Part shown: positions 21,752 through 36,700 of the stretch, one piece after another | How positions within the stretch are numbered: the stretch's first letter is position 1 | Layout: each line of letters begins with the position of its first letter | NCBI GenBank assembly: GCA_963995525.1 | Contig: OZ023216.1 | Span: 42,322,483-42,386,482, forward strand | Direction of reading: 5' to 3' | DNA length: 64,000 nucleotides | Source of the DNA: Escarpia spicata | Taxonomy: Eukaryota; Annelida; Polychaeta; Sabellida; Siboglinidae | The notes under the pieces: model-generated | What the model saw: only the letters and a program-made list of their open reading frames with translations | Database searches by the model: none | What the model was told of the DNA's origin: nothing | Position numbers and translations under genes: made by a program

Positions 21752-24700
21752 TCAAGCTACACCCATAACTAGATTAACCACAAAGGGGAATGTATGTTAC
21801 CGTTTCTTCTCCGTCATGTAAGTTACAAGAACTTTGTACGTAAGTTATGGGGGTGAAAATTCATACCCACTTCATGATTAATCTTGTTTAATGCAGTAAT
21901 ACATTCAGTATTCACAAAAGAAACATGCCCCATGTCAAAGTGATCGAAAAGAATTTACGCATATCACTCCAAAACGGTATTTTCAAGTGCACTCTTTGGG
22001 CGGACGGATCCTTAATGTGGTCTTACCCCAAATTGATGTCCTGCATGTTACAAATCTTCACGAAGGCTAGTCTGATATCAAGCTACACCCATAACTAGAT
22101 TAACCACAAAGGGGAATGTATGTTAACGTTTCATCTCCTTCACGTAAGTTACATGAAAATTGTACGTAAGTTATGGGTGTGAAAACTCATTCCCATTTGA
22201 CGGATCCTTAATGATGTCTTACCCCAAATTGATGTCCTGCATGTTACAAATCTTCACGAAGGCTAGTCTGATATCAAGCTACAGCCATAACTAGATTAAC
22301 CACAAAGGGGAATATACGTTACCCTTCCATCTCCGTCATGTAAGTTACAAGAACATTGTACGTAAGTTATGGGGGTGAAAATTCATACCCACTTCATGAT
22401 TAATCTTGTCTAATGCAGTAATACATTCAGTATTCACAAAAGAAACATGTCCCATGTCAAAGTGATCGAAAAGAATTTACGCATATCACTCCAAAACGGT
22501 ATTTTCAAGTGCACTCTTTGGGCGGACGGATCCTATATGTGGTCTTACCCCAAATTGATGTCCTGCATGTTACAAATCTTCACGAAGGCTAGTCTGATAT
22601 CAAGCTACACCCATAACTAGATTAACCACAAAGGGTAATGTATGTTACCGTTTCAACTCCTTCACGTAAGTTACAAGAATATTGTACTTAAGTTATGGGA
22701 GTGAAAATTCATACCCACTTCATGGCTAATCTTGTCTAATGCAGTAGTACATTCAGTATTCAAAAAAGAAACATGTAACATATCAAAGTGATCTAAACAA
22801 AATTACGCATATCACTCCAAAATGGTATTTTCAAGGGCACTCATTGGGCGGACGGATCCTTACTGTGGTCTTACCCCAAACTGATGTCCTGCATGTTACA
22901 AATCTTCACGAAGGCTAGTCTGATATCATGCTACAGCGATAACTAGATTAATCACAAATGGGAATATATGTTACCCTTCCATCTCCGTCACGTATGTTAC
23001 AAGAATATTGTACTTAAGTTATGGGAGTGAAAATTATTACGCACTTCATGGCTAATCTTGTCTAATGCAGTAGTACATTCAGTATTCAAAAAAGAAACAT
23101 GTAACATATCAAAGTGATCTAAACAAAATTACGCATATCACTCCAAAACGGTATTTTCAGGTGCACTCTTTGGGCAGACGGATCCTTAATGTGGTCTTAC
23201 CCCAAATTGATGTCCTGCATGTTACAAATCTTCACGAAGGCTAGTCTGATATCAAGCTACAGCCATAACTAGATTAACCACAAAGGGGAATATATGTTAC
23301 CCTTCCATCTCAGTCGCGTAAGTTACAAAAACATTGTACGTAAGTTATGGGGGTGAAAATTCATAACCACTTCATGATTAATCTTGTCTAATGCAGTAAT
23401 ACATTCAGTATTCACAAAAGAAACATGTCCCATGTCAAAGTGATCGAAAAGAATTTACGCATATCACTCCAAAACGGTATTTTCAAGTGCACTCTTTGGG
23501 CGGACGGATCCTAAATGTGGTCTTACCCCAAACTGATGTCCTGCATGTTACAACTCTTCACGAAGGCTAGTCTGATATCAAGCTACAGCCATAACAAGAT
23601 TAACCACAAAGGGGAATATATGTTACCCTTCCATCTCCGTCATGTAACTTACAAGAGCATTGTACGTAAGTTATGGAGGTGAAAATTCATACCCACTTCA
23701 TGATTCATCTTGTCTAATGCAGAAATACATTCAGTATTCACAAAAGAAACATGTCCCATGTCAAAGCGATCGAAAAGAATTTACGCATATCACTCCAAAA
23801 CGGTATTTTCAAGTGCACTCTTTGGGCGGACGGATCCTTAATGTGTTCTTACCCCAAATTGATGCCCTGCATGTTACAAATCTTCACGAAGGCTAGTCTG
23901 ATATCAAGCTACACCCATAACTAGATTAACCACAAAGGGGAATGTATGTTACCGTTTCATCTCCTTCACGTAAGTTACATGAAAATTGTACGTAAGTTAT
24001 GGGTGTGAAAACTCATTCCCATTTGACGGATCCTTAATGTTGTCTTACCCCAAATTGATGTCCTGCATGTTACAAATCTTCACGAAGGCTAGTCTGATAT
24101 CAAGCTACAGCCATAACTAGATTAACCACAAAGGGGAATATACGTTACCCTTCCATCTCCGTCATGTAAGTTACAAGAACATTGTACGTAAGTTATGGGG
24201 GTGAAAATTCATACCCACTTCATGATTAATCTTGTCTAATGCAGTAATACATTCAGTATTCACAAAAGAAACATGTCCCATGTCAAAGTGATCGAAAAGA
24301 ATTTACGCATATCACTCCAAAACGGTATTTTCAAGTGAACTCTTTGGGCGGACGGATCCTATATGTGGTCTTACCCCAAATTGATGTCCTGCATGTTACA
24401 AATCTTCACGAAGGCTAGTCTGATATCAAGCTACACCCATCACTAGATTAACCACAAAGGGTAATGTATGTTACCGTTTCAACTCCTTCACGTAAGTTAC
24501 AAGAATATTGTACTTAAGTTATGGGAGTGAAAATTCATACCCACTTCATGGCTAATCTTGTCTAATGCAGTAGTACATTCAGTATTCAAAAAAGAAACAT
24601 GTAACATATCAAAGTGATCTAAACAAAATTACGCATATCACTCCAAAATGGTATTTTCAAGGGCACTCATTGGGCGGACGGATCCTTACTGTGGTCTTAC

Positions 24701-27700
24701 CCCAAACTGATGTCCTGCATGTTACAAATCTTCACGAAGGCTAGTCTGATATCATGCTACAGCGATAACTAGATTAATCACAAAGGGGAATATATGTTAC
24801 CCTTCCATCTCCGTCACGTATGTTACAAGAATATTGTACTTAAGTTATGGGAGTGAAAATTCATACCCACTTCATGGCTAATCTTGTCTAATGCAGTAGT
24901 ACATTCAGTATTCAAAAAAGAAACATGTAACATATCAAAGTGATCTAAACAAAATTACGCATATCACTCCAAAACGGTATTTTCAAGTGCACTCTTTGGG
25001 CGGACGGATCCTTAATGTGGTCTTACCCCAAATTGATGTCCTGCATGTTACAAATCTTCACGAAGGCTAGTCTGATATCAAGCTACAGCCATAACTAGAT
25101 TAACCACAAAGGGGAATATATGTTACCCTTTCATCTCAGTCGCGTAAGTTACAAAAACATTGTACGTAAGTTATGGGGGTGAAAATTCACACCCACTGCA
25201 TGATTAATCTTGTCTAATGCAGAAATACATTCAGTATTCACAAAAGAAACATGTCCCATGTCAAAGTGATCGAAACGAATTTACGCATATCACTCCAAAA
25301 CGGTATTTTCAAGTGCACTCTTTGGGCGGACGGATCCTAAATGTGGTCTTACCCCAAACTGATGTCCTGCATGTTACACATCTTCACGAAGGCTAGTCTG
25401 ATATCAAGCTACAGCCATAACAAGATTAACCACAAAGGGGAATATATGTTACCCTTCCATCTCCGTCATGTAACTTACAAGAGCATTGTACGTAAGTTAT
25501 GGAGGTGAAAATTCATACCCACTTCATGATTCATCTTGTCTAATGCAGAAATACATTCAGTATTCACAAAAGAAACATGTCCCATGTCAAAGTGATCGAA
25601 AAGAATTTACGCATATCACTCCAAAACGGTATTTTCAAGTGCACTCTTTGGGCGGACGGATCCTTAATGTGTTCTTACCCCAAATTGATGCCCTGCATGT
25701 TACAAATCTTCACGAAGGCTAGTCTGATATCAAGCTACACCCATAACTAGATTAACCACAAAGGGGTATGTATGTTACCGTTTCAACTCCTTCACGTAAG
25801 TTACATGAAAATTGTACGTAAGTTATGGGTGTGAAAACTCATTCCCATTTGACGGATCCTTAATGTGGTCTTACCCCAAATTGATGTCCTGCATGTTACA
25901 AATCTTCACGAAGGCTAGTCTGATATCAAGCTACAGCCATAACTAGATTAACCACAAAGGGGAATATACGTTACCCTTCCATCTCCGTCATGTAAGTTAC
26001 AAGAACATTGTACGTAAGTTATGGGGGTGAAAATTCATACCCACTTCATGATTAATCTTGTCTAATGCAGTAATACATTCAGTATTCACAAAAGAAACAT
26101 GTCCCATGTCAAAGTGATCGAAAATAATTTACGCATATCACTCCAAAACGGTATTTTCAAGTGCACTCTTTGGGCGGACGGATCCTTAATGTGGTCTTAC
26201 CCCAAATTGATGTCCAGCATGTTACAAATCTTCACGAAGGCTAGTCTGATATCAAGCTACACCCATAACTAGATTAACCACAAAGGGGAATGTATGTTAA
26301 CGTTTCATCTCCTTCACGTAAGTTACATGAAAATTGTACGTAAGTTACGGGTGTGAAAACTCATTCTAATGTCATGTTTTATCTTGTCTAATGCAGTAGT
26401 ACATTCAGTATTCATAAAAGAAACAAAAATTACGCATATCACTCCAAAATGGTATTTTCAAGGGCACTCATTGGGCGGACGGATCCTTACTGTGGTCTTA
26501 CCCCAAACTGATGTCCTGCATGTTACAAATATTCACGAAGGCTAGTCTGATATCATGCTACAGCGATAACTAGGTTAATCACAAAGGGGAATATATGTTA
26601 CCCTTCCATCTCCGTCACGTATGTTACAAGAATATTGAACTTAATTATGGGAGTGAAAATTCATACCCACTTCATGGCTAATCTTCTCTAATGCAGTAGT
26701 ACATTCAGTATTCCAAAAAGAAACATGTAACATATCAAAGTGATCTAAACAAAATTACGCATATCACTCCAAAACGGTATTTTCAAGTGCACTCTTTGGG
26801 CGGACGGATCCTTAATGTGGTCTTACCCCAAATTGAAATCCTGCATGTTTCAAATCTTCACGAAGGCTAATCTGATATCAAGCTACAACCATAACTAGAT
26901 TAACCACAAAGGGGAATCCCTTCCATCTCAGTCGCGTAAGTTACAAAAACATTGTACGTAAGTTATGGGGGTGAAAATTCATATCCACTTCATGATTAAT
27001 CTTGTCTAATGCAGTAATACATTCAGTATTCACAAAAGAAACATGTCCCATGTCAAAGTGATCGAAAAGAATTTACGCATATCACTCCAAAACGGTATTT
27101 TCAAGTGCACTCTTTGGGCGGACGGATCCTAAATGTGGTCTTACCCCAAACTGATGTCCTGCATGTTACAAATCTTCACGAAGGCTAGTCTGATATCAAG
27201 CTACACCCATAACTAGATTAACCACAATGGGGAATGTATGTTACCGTTTCAACTCCTTCACGTAAGTTACATGAAAATTGTACGTAAGTTATGGGTGTAA
27301 AAACTCATTCCCATTTGACGGATCCTTTATGTGGTCTTACCCCAAATTGATGTCCTGCATGTTACAAATCTTCACGAAGGCTAGTCTGATATCAAGCTAC
27401 AGCCGTAACTAGATTAACCACAAAGGGGAATATACGTTACCCTTCCATCTCCGTCATGTAAGTTACAAGAACATTGTACGTAAGTTATGCGGGTGAAAAT
27501 TCATACCCACTTCATGATTAATCTTGTATAATGCAGTAATACATTCAGTATTCACAAAAGAAACATGTCCCATGTCAAAGTGATCGAAAAGAATTTACGC
27601 ATATCACTCCAAAACGGTATTTTCAAGTGCACTCTTTGGGCGGACGGATCCTTAATGTGGTCTTACCCCAAATTGATGTCCTGCATGTTACAAATCTTCA

Positions 27701-30700
27701 CGAAGGCTAGTCTGATATCAAGCTACACCCATAACTAGATTTACCACAAAGGGGAATGTATGTTACCGTTTCATCTCCTTCACGTAAGTTACATGAAAAT
27801 TATACGTAAGTTATGGGTGTGAAAACTCATTCTAATTTGATGTTTTATCTTGTCTAATGCAGTAGTACATTCAGTATTCATAAAAGAAACATGTAACATA
27901 TCAAAGTGATCTAAACAAAATTACGCATATCACTCCAAAACGGTATTTTCAGGTGCACTCTTTGGGCAGACGGATCCTTAATGTGGTCTTACCCCAAATT
28001 GATGTCCTGCATGTTACAAATCTTCACGAAGGCTAGTCTGATATCAAGCTACAGCCATAACTAGATTAACCACAAAGGGGAATATATGTTACCATTCCAT
28101 CTCAGTCGCGTAAGTTACAAAAACATTGTACGTAAGTTATGGGGGTGAAAATTCATACCCACTTCATGATTAATCTTGTCTAATGCAGTAATACATTCAG
28201 TATTCACAAAAGAAACATGTCCCATGTCAAAGTGATCGAAAAGAATTTACGCATATCACTCCAAAACGGTATTTTCAAGTGCACTCTTTGGGCGGACGGA
28301 TCCTAAATGTGGTCTTACCCCAAACTGATGTCCTGCATGTTACAAATCTTCACGAAGGCTAGTCTGATATCAAGCTACAGCCATAACAAGATTAACCACA
28401 AAGGGGAATATATGTTACCCTTCCATCTCCGTCATGTAACTTACAAGAGCATTGTACGTAAGTTATGGAGGTGAAAATTCATACCCACTTCATGATTCAT
28501 CTTGTCTAATGCAGAAATACATTCAGTATTCACAAAAGAAACATGTCCCATGTCAAAGCGATCGAAAAGAATTTACGCATATCACTCCAAAACGGTATTT
28601 TCAAGTGCACTCTTTGGGCGGACGGATCCTTAATGTGTTCTTACCCCAAATTGATGCCCTGCATGTTACAAATCTTCACGAAGGCTAGTCTGATATCAAG
28701 CTACACCCATAACTAGATTAACCACAAAGGGGAATGTATGTTACCGTTTCATCTCCTTCACGTAAGTTACATGAAAATTGTACGTAAGTTATGGGTGTGA
28801 AAACTCATTCCCATTTGACGGATCCTTAATGTTGTCTTACCCCAAATTGATGTCCTGCATGTTACAAATCTTCACGAAGGCTAGTCTGATATCAAGCTAC
28901 AGCCATAACTAGATTAACCACAAAGGGGAATATACGTTACCCTTCCATCTCCGTCATGTAAGTTACAAGAACATTGTACGTAAGTTATGGGGGTGAAAAT
29001 TCATACCCACTTCATGATTAATCTTGTCTAATGCAGTAATACATTCAGTATTCACAAAAGAAACATGTCCCATGTCAAAGTGATCGAAAAGAATTTACGC
29101 ATATCACTCCAAAACGGTATTTTCAAGTGAACTCTTTGGGCGGACGGATCCTATATGTGGTCTTACCCCAAATTGATGTCCTGCATGTTACAAATCTTCA
29201 CGAAGGCTAGTCTGATATCAAGCTACACCCATAACTAGATTAACCACAAAGGGTAATGTATGTTACCGTTTCAACTCCTTCACGTAAGTTACAAGAATAT
29301 TGTACTTAAGTTATGGGAGTGAAAATTCATACCCACTTCATGGCTAATCTTGTCTAATGCAGTAGTACATTCAGTATTCAAAAAAGAAACATGTAACATA
29401 TCAAAGTGATCTAAACAAAATTACGCATATCACTCCAAAATGGTATTTTCAAGGGCACTCATTGGGCGGACGGATCCTTACTGTGGTCTTACCCCAAACT
29501 GATGTCCTGCATGTTACAAATCTTCACGAAGGCTAGTCTGATATCATGCTACAGCGATAACTAGATTAATCACAAAGGGGAATATATGTTACCCTTCCAT
29601 CTCCGTCACGTATGTTACAAGAATATTGTACTTAAGTTATGGGAGTGAAAATTCATACCCACTTCATGGCTAATCTTGTCTAATGCAGTAGTACATTCAG
29701 TATTCAAAAAAGAAACATGTAACATATCAAAGTGATCTAAACAAAATTACGCATATCACTCCAAAACGGTATTTTCAAGTGCACTCTTTGGGCGGACGGA
29801 TCCTTAATGTGGTCTTACCCCAAATTGATGTCCTGCATGTTACAAATCTTCACGAAGGCTAGTCTGATATCAAGCTACAGCCATAACTAGATTAACCACA
29901 AAGGGGAATATATGTTACCCTTTCATCTCAGTCGCGTAAGTTACAAAAACATTGTACGTAAGTTATGGGGGTGAAAATTCATACCCACTGCATGATTAAT
30001 CTTGTCTAATGCAGAAATACATTCAGTATTCACAAAAGAAACATGTCCCATGTCAAAGTGATCGAAACGAATTTACGCATATCACTCCAAAACGGTATTT
30101 TCAAGTGCACTCTTTGGGCGGACGGATCCTAAATGTGGTCTTACCCCAAACTGATGTCCTGCATGTTACACATCTTCACGAAGGCTAGTCTGATATCAAG
30201 CTACAGCCATAACAAGATTAACCACAAAGGGGAATATATGTTACCCTTCCATCTCCGTCATGTAACTTACAAGAGCATTGTACGTAAGTTATGGAGGTGA
30301 AAATTCATACCCACTTCATGATTCATCTTGTCTAATGCAGAAATACATTCAGTATTCACAAAAGAAACATGTCCCATGTCAAAGTGATCGAAAAGAATTT
30401 ACGCATATCACTCCAAAACGGTATTTTCAAGTGCACTCTTTGGGCGGACGGATCCTTAATGTGTTCTTACCCCAAATTGATGCCCTGCATGTTACAAATC
30501 TTCACGAAGGCTAGTCTGATATCAAGCTACACCCATAACTAGATTAACCACAAAGGGGTATGTATGTTACCGTTTCAACTCCTTCACGTAAGTTACATGA
30601 AAATTGTACGTAAGTTATGGGTGTGAAAACTCATTCCCATTTGACGGATCCTTAATGTGGTCTTACCCCAAATTGATGTCATGCATGTTACAAATCTTCA

Positions 30701-33700
30701 CGAAGGCTAGTCTGATATCAAGCTACAGCCATAACTAGATTAACCACAAAGGGGAATATACGTTACCCTTCCATCTCCGTCATGTAAGTTACACGAACAT
30801 TGTACGTAAGTTATGGGGGTGAAAATTCATACCCACTTCATGATTAATCTTGTCTAATGCAGTAATACATTCAGTATTCACAAAAGAAACATGTCCCATG
30901 TCAAAGTGATCGAAAAGAATTTACGCATATCACTCCAAAACGGTATTTTCAAGTGAACTCTTTCGGCGGACGGATCCTATATGTGGTCTTACCCCAAATT
31001 GATGTCCTGCATGTTACAAATCTTCACGAAGGCTAGTCTGATATCAAGCTACACCCATAACTAGATTAACCACAAAGGGTAATGTATGTTACCGTTTCAA
31101 CTCCTTCACGTAAGTTACAAGAATATTGTACTTAAGTTATGGGAGTGAAAATTCATACCCACTTCATGGCTAATCTTGTCTAATGCAGTAGTACATTCAG
31201 TATTCAAAAAAGAAACATGTAACATATCAAAGTGATCTAAACAAAATTACGCATATCACTCCAAAATGGTATTTTCAAGGGCACTCTTTCGGCGGACGGA
31301 TCCTTAATGTGGTCTTACCCCAAATTGATGTCCAGCATGTTACAAATCTTCACGAAGGCTAGTCTGATATCAAGCTACACCCATAACTAGATTAACCACA
31401 AAGGGGAATGTATGTTACCGTTTCATCTCCTTCACGTAAGTTACATGAAAATTGTACGTAAGTTATGGGTGTGAAAACTCATTCTAATGTCATGTTTTAT
31501 CTTGTCTAATGCAGTAGTACATTCAGTATTCATAAAAGAAACAAAAATTACGCATATCACTCCAAAATGGTATTTTCAAGGGCACTCATTGGGCGGACGG
31601 ATCCTTACTGTGGTGTTACCCCAAACTGATGTCCTGCATGTTACAAATATTCACGAAGGCTAGACTGATATCATGCTACAGCGATAACTAGGTTAATCAC
31701 AAAGGGGAATATATGTTACCCTTCCATCTCCGTCACGTATGTTACAAGAATATTGAACTTAAGTTATGGGAGTGAAAATTCATACCCACTTCATGGCTAA
31801 TCTTGTCTAATGCAGTAGTACATTCAGTATTCCAAAAAGAAACATGTAACATATCAAAGTGATCTAAACAAAATTACGCATATCACTCCAAAATGGTATT
31901 TTCAAGGGCACTCATTGGGCGGACGGATCCTTACTGTGGTCTTACCCCAAACTGATGTCCTGCATGTTACAAATCTTCACGAAGGCTAGTCTGATATCAT
32001 GCTACAGCGATAACTAGATTAATCACAAAGGGGAATATATGTTACCCTTCCATCTCCGTCACGTATGTTACAAGAATATTGTACTTAAGTTATGGGAGTG
32101 AAAATTCATACCCACTTCATGGCTAATCTTGTCTAATGCAGTAGTACATTCAGTATTCAAAAAAGAAACATGTAACATATCAAAGTGATCTAAACAAAAT
32201 TACGCATATCACTCCAAAACGGTATTTTCAAGTGCACTCTTTGGGCGGACGGATCCTTAATGTGGTCTTACCCCAAATTGAAATCCTGCATGTTTCAAAT
32301 CTTCACGAAGGCTAGTCTGATATCAAGCTACACCCATAACTAGATTAACCACAATGGGGAATGTATGTTACCGTTTCAACTCCTTCACGTAAGTTACATG
32401 AAAATTGTACGTAAGTTATGGGTGTAAAAACTCATTCCCATTTGACGGATCCTTTATGTGGTCTTACCCCAAATTGATGTCCTGCATGTTACAAATCTTC
32501 ACGAAGGCTAGTCTGATATCAAGCTACAGCCGTAACTAGATTAACCACAAAGGGGAATATACGTTACCCTTCCATCTCCGTCATGTAAGTTACAAGAACA
32601 TTGTACGTAAGTTATGCGGGTGAAAATTCATACCCACTTCATGATTAATCTTGTATAATGCAGTAATACATTCAGTATTCACAAAAGAAACATGTCCCAT
32701 GTCAAAGAGATCGAAAAGAATTTACGCATATCACTCCAAAACGGTATTTTCAAGTGCACTCTTTGGGCGGACGGATCCTTAATGTGGTCTTACCCCAAAT
32801 TGATGTCCTGCATGTTACAAATCTTCACGAAGGCTAGTCTGATATCAAGCTACACCCATAACTAGATTTACCACAAAGGGGAATGTATGTTACCGTTTCA
32901 TCTCCTTCACGTAAGTTACATGAAAATTGTACGTAAGTTATGGGTGTGAAAACTCATTCTAATTTGATGTTTTATCTTGTCTAATGCAGTAGTACATTCA
33001 GTATTCATAAAAGAAACAAAAATTACGCATATCACTCCAAAATGGTATTTTCAAGGGCACTCATTGGGCGGACGGATCCTTACTGTGGTCTTACCCCAAA
33101 CTGATGTCCTGCATGTTACAAATCTTCACGAAGGCTAGTCTGATATCATGCTACAGCGATAACTAGATTAATCACAAAGGGGAATATATGTTATCCTTCC
33201 ATCTCCGTCACGTATGTTACAAGAATATTGTACTTAAGTTATGGGAGTGAAAATTCATACCCACTTCATGGCTAATCTTGTCTAATGCAGTAGTACATTC
33301 AGTATTCAAAAAAGAAACATGTAACATATCAAAGTGATCTAAACAAAATTACGCATATCACTCCAAAACGGTATTTTCAAGTGCACTCTTTGGGCGGACG
33401 GATCCTTAATGTGGTCTTACCCCAAATTGATGTCCTGCATGTTACAAATCTTCACGAAGGCTAGTCTGATATCAAGCTACACCCATAACTAGATTTACCA
33501 CAAAGGGGAATGTATGTTACCGTTTCATCTCCTTCACGTAAGTTACATGAAAATTGTACGTAAGTTATGGGTGTGAAAACTCATTCTAATTTGATGTTTT
33601 ATCTTGTCTAATGCAGTAGTACATTCAGTATTCATAAAAGAAACAAAAATTACGCATATCACTCCAAAATGGTATTTTCAAGGGCACTCATTGGGCGGAC

Positions 33701-36700
33701 GGATCCTTACTGTGGTGTTACCCCAAACTGATGTCCTGCATGTTACAAATATTCACGAAGGCTAGACTGATATCATGCTACAGCGATAACTAGGTTAATC
33801 ACAAAGGGGAATATATGTTACCCTTCCATCTCCGTCACGTATGTTACAAGAATATTGAACTTAAGTTATGGGAGTGAAAATTCATACCCACTTCATGGCT
33901 AATCTTGTCTAATGCAGTAGTACATTCAGTATTCCAAAAAGAAACATGTAACATATCAAAGTGATCTAAACAAAATTACGCATATCACTCCAAAATGGTA
34001 TTTTCAAGGGCACTCATTGGGCGGACGGATCCTTACTGTGGTCTTACCCCAAACTGATGTCCTGCATGTTACAAATCTTCACGAAGGCTAGTCTGATATC
34101 ATGCTACAGCGATAACTAGATTAATCACAAAGGGGAATATATGTTACCCTTCCATCTCCGTCACGTATGTTACAAGAATATTGTACTTAAGTTATGGGAG
34201 TGAAAATTCATACCCACTTCATGGCTAATCTTGTCTAATGCAGTAGTACATTCAGTATTCAAAAAAGAAACATGTAACATATCAAAGTGATCTAAACAAA
34301 ATTACGCATATCACTCCAAAACGGTATTTTCAAGTGCACTCTTTGGGCGGACGGATCCTTAATGTGGTCTTACCCCAAATTGAAATCCTGCATGTTTCAA
34401 ATCTTCACGAAGGCTAGTCTGATATCAAGCTACACCCATAACTAGATTAACCACAATGGGGAATGTATGTTACCGTTTCAACTCCTTCACGTAAGTTACA
34501 TGAAAATTGTACGTAAGTTATGGGTGTAAAAACTCATTCCCATTTGACGGATCCTTTATGTGGTCTTACCCCAAATTGATGTCCTGCATGTTACAAATCT
34601 TCACGAAGGCTAGTCTGATATCAAGCTACAGCCGTAACTAGATTAACCACAAAGGGGAATATACGTTACCCTTCCATCTCCGTCATGTAAGTTACAAGAA
34701 CATTGTACGTAAGTTATGCGGGTGAAAATTCATACCCACTTCATGATTAATCTTGTATAATGCAGTAATACATTCAGTATTCACAAAAGAAACATGTCCC
34801 ATGTCAAAGAGATCGAAAAGAATTTACGCATATCACTCCAAAACGGTATTTTCAAGTGCACTCTTTGGGCGGACGGATCCTTAATGTGGTCTTACCCCAA
34901 ATTGATGTCCTGCATGTTACAAATCTTCACGAAGGCTAGTCTGATATCAAGCTACACCCATAACTAGATTTACCACAAAGGGGAATGTATGTTACCGTTT
35001 CATCTCCTTCACGTAAGTTACATGAAAATTGTACGTAAGTTATGGGTGTGAAAACTCATTCTAATTTGATGTTTTATCTTGTCTAATGCAGTAGTACATT
35101 CAGTATTCATAAAAGAAACAAAAATTACGCATATCACTCCAAAATGGTATTTTCAAGGGCACTCATTGGGCGGACGGATCCTTACTGTGGTCTTACCCCA
35201 AACTGATGTCCTGCATGTTACAAATCTTCACGAAGGCTAGTCTGATATCATGCTACAGCGATAACTAGATTAATCACAAAGGGGAATATATGTTATCCTT
35301 CCATCTCCGTCACGTATGTTACAAGAATATTGTACTTAAGTTATGGGAGTGAAAATTCATACCCACTTCATGGCTAATCTTGTCTAATGCAGTAGTACAT
35401 TCAGTATTCAAAAAAGAAACATGTAACATATCAAAGTGATCTAAACAAAATTACGCATATCACTCCAAAACGGTATTTTCAAGTGCACTCTTTGGGCGGA
35501 CGGATCCTTAATGTGGTCTTACCCCAAATTGATGTCCTGCATGTTACAAATCTTCACGAAGGCTAGTCTGATATCAAGCTACAGCCATAACTAGATTAAC
35601 CACAAAGGGGAATATATGTTACCCTTCCATCTCAGTCGCGTAAGTTACAAAAACATTGTACGTAAGTTATGGGGGTGAAAATTCATACCCACTTCATGAT
35701 TAATCTTGTCTAATGCAGTAATACATTCAGTATTCACAAAAGAAACATGTCCCATGTCAAAGTGATCGAAAAGAATTTACGCATATCACTCCAAAACGGT
35801 ATTTTCAAGTGCACTCTTTGGGCGGACGGATCCTTAATGTGGTCTTACCCCAAACTGATGTCCTGCATGTTACAAATCTTCACGAAGGCTAGTCTGATAT
35901 CAAGCTACAGCCATAACAAGATTAACCACAAAGGGGAATATATGTTACCCTTCCATCTCCGTCATGTAACTTACAAGAGCATTGTACGTAAGTTATGGGG
36001 GTGAAAATTCATACCCACTTCATGATTAATCTTGTCTAATGCAGTAATACATTCAGTATTCACAAAAGAAACATGTCCCATGTCAAAGTGATCGAAAAGA
36101 ATTTACGCATATCACTCCAAAACGGTATTTTCAAGTGCACTCTTTGGGCGGACGGATCCTTAATGTGGTCTTACCCCAAATTGATGTCCTGCATGTTACA
36201 AATCTTCACGAAGGCTAGTCTGATATCAAGCTACACCCATAACTAGATTAACCACAAAGGGTAATGTATGTTACCGTTTCAACTCCTTCACGTAAGTTAC
36301 ATGAAAATTGTACGTAAGTTATGGGTGTGAAAACTCATTCCCATTTGACGGATCCTTAATGTGGTCTTACCCCAAATTGATGTCCTGCATGTTACAACTC
36401 TTCACGAAGGCTAGTCTGATATCAAGCTGCAGCCATAACTAGATTAACCACAAAGGGGAATATACGTTACACTTCCATCTCCGTCATGTAAGTTACAAGA
36501 ACATTGTACGTAAGTTATGGGGGTGAAAATTCATACCCACTTCATGATTAATCTTGTCTAATGCAGTAATACATTCAGTATTCACAAAAGAAACATGTCC
36601 CATGCCAAAGTGATCGAAAAGAATTTACGCATATCACTCCAAAACGGTATTTTCAAGTGCACTCTTTGGGTGGACGGATCCTTAATGTGGTCTTACCCCA

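Noticed and set aside
23660..23896. Identical 78-codon open frames at 23660, 25486, 28452 and 30278
   Set aside because: They are by-products of the satellite repeat. The start and stop fall in the repeat unit, neighbouring monomers break the frame, and no protein motif is seen.
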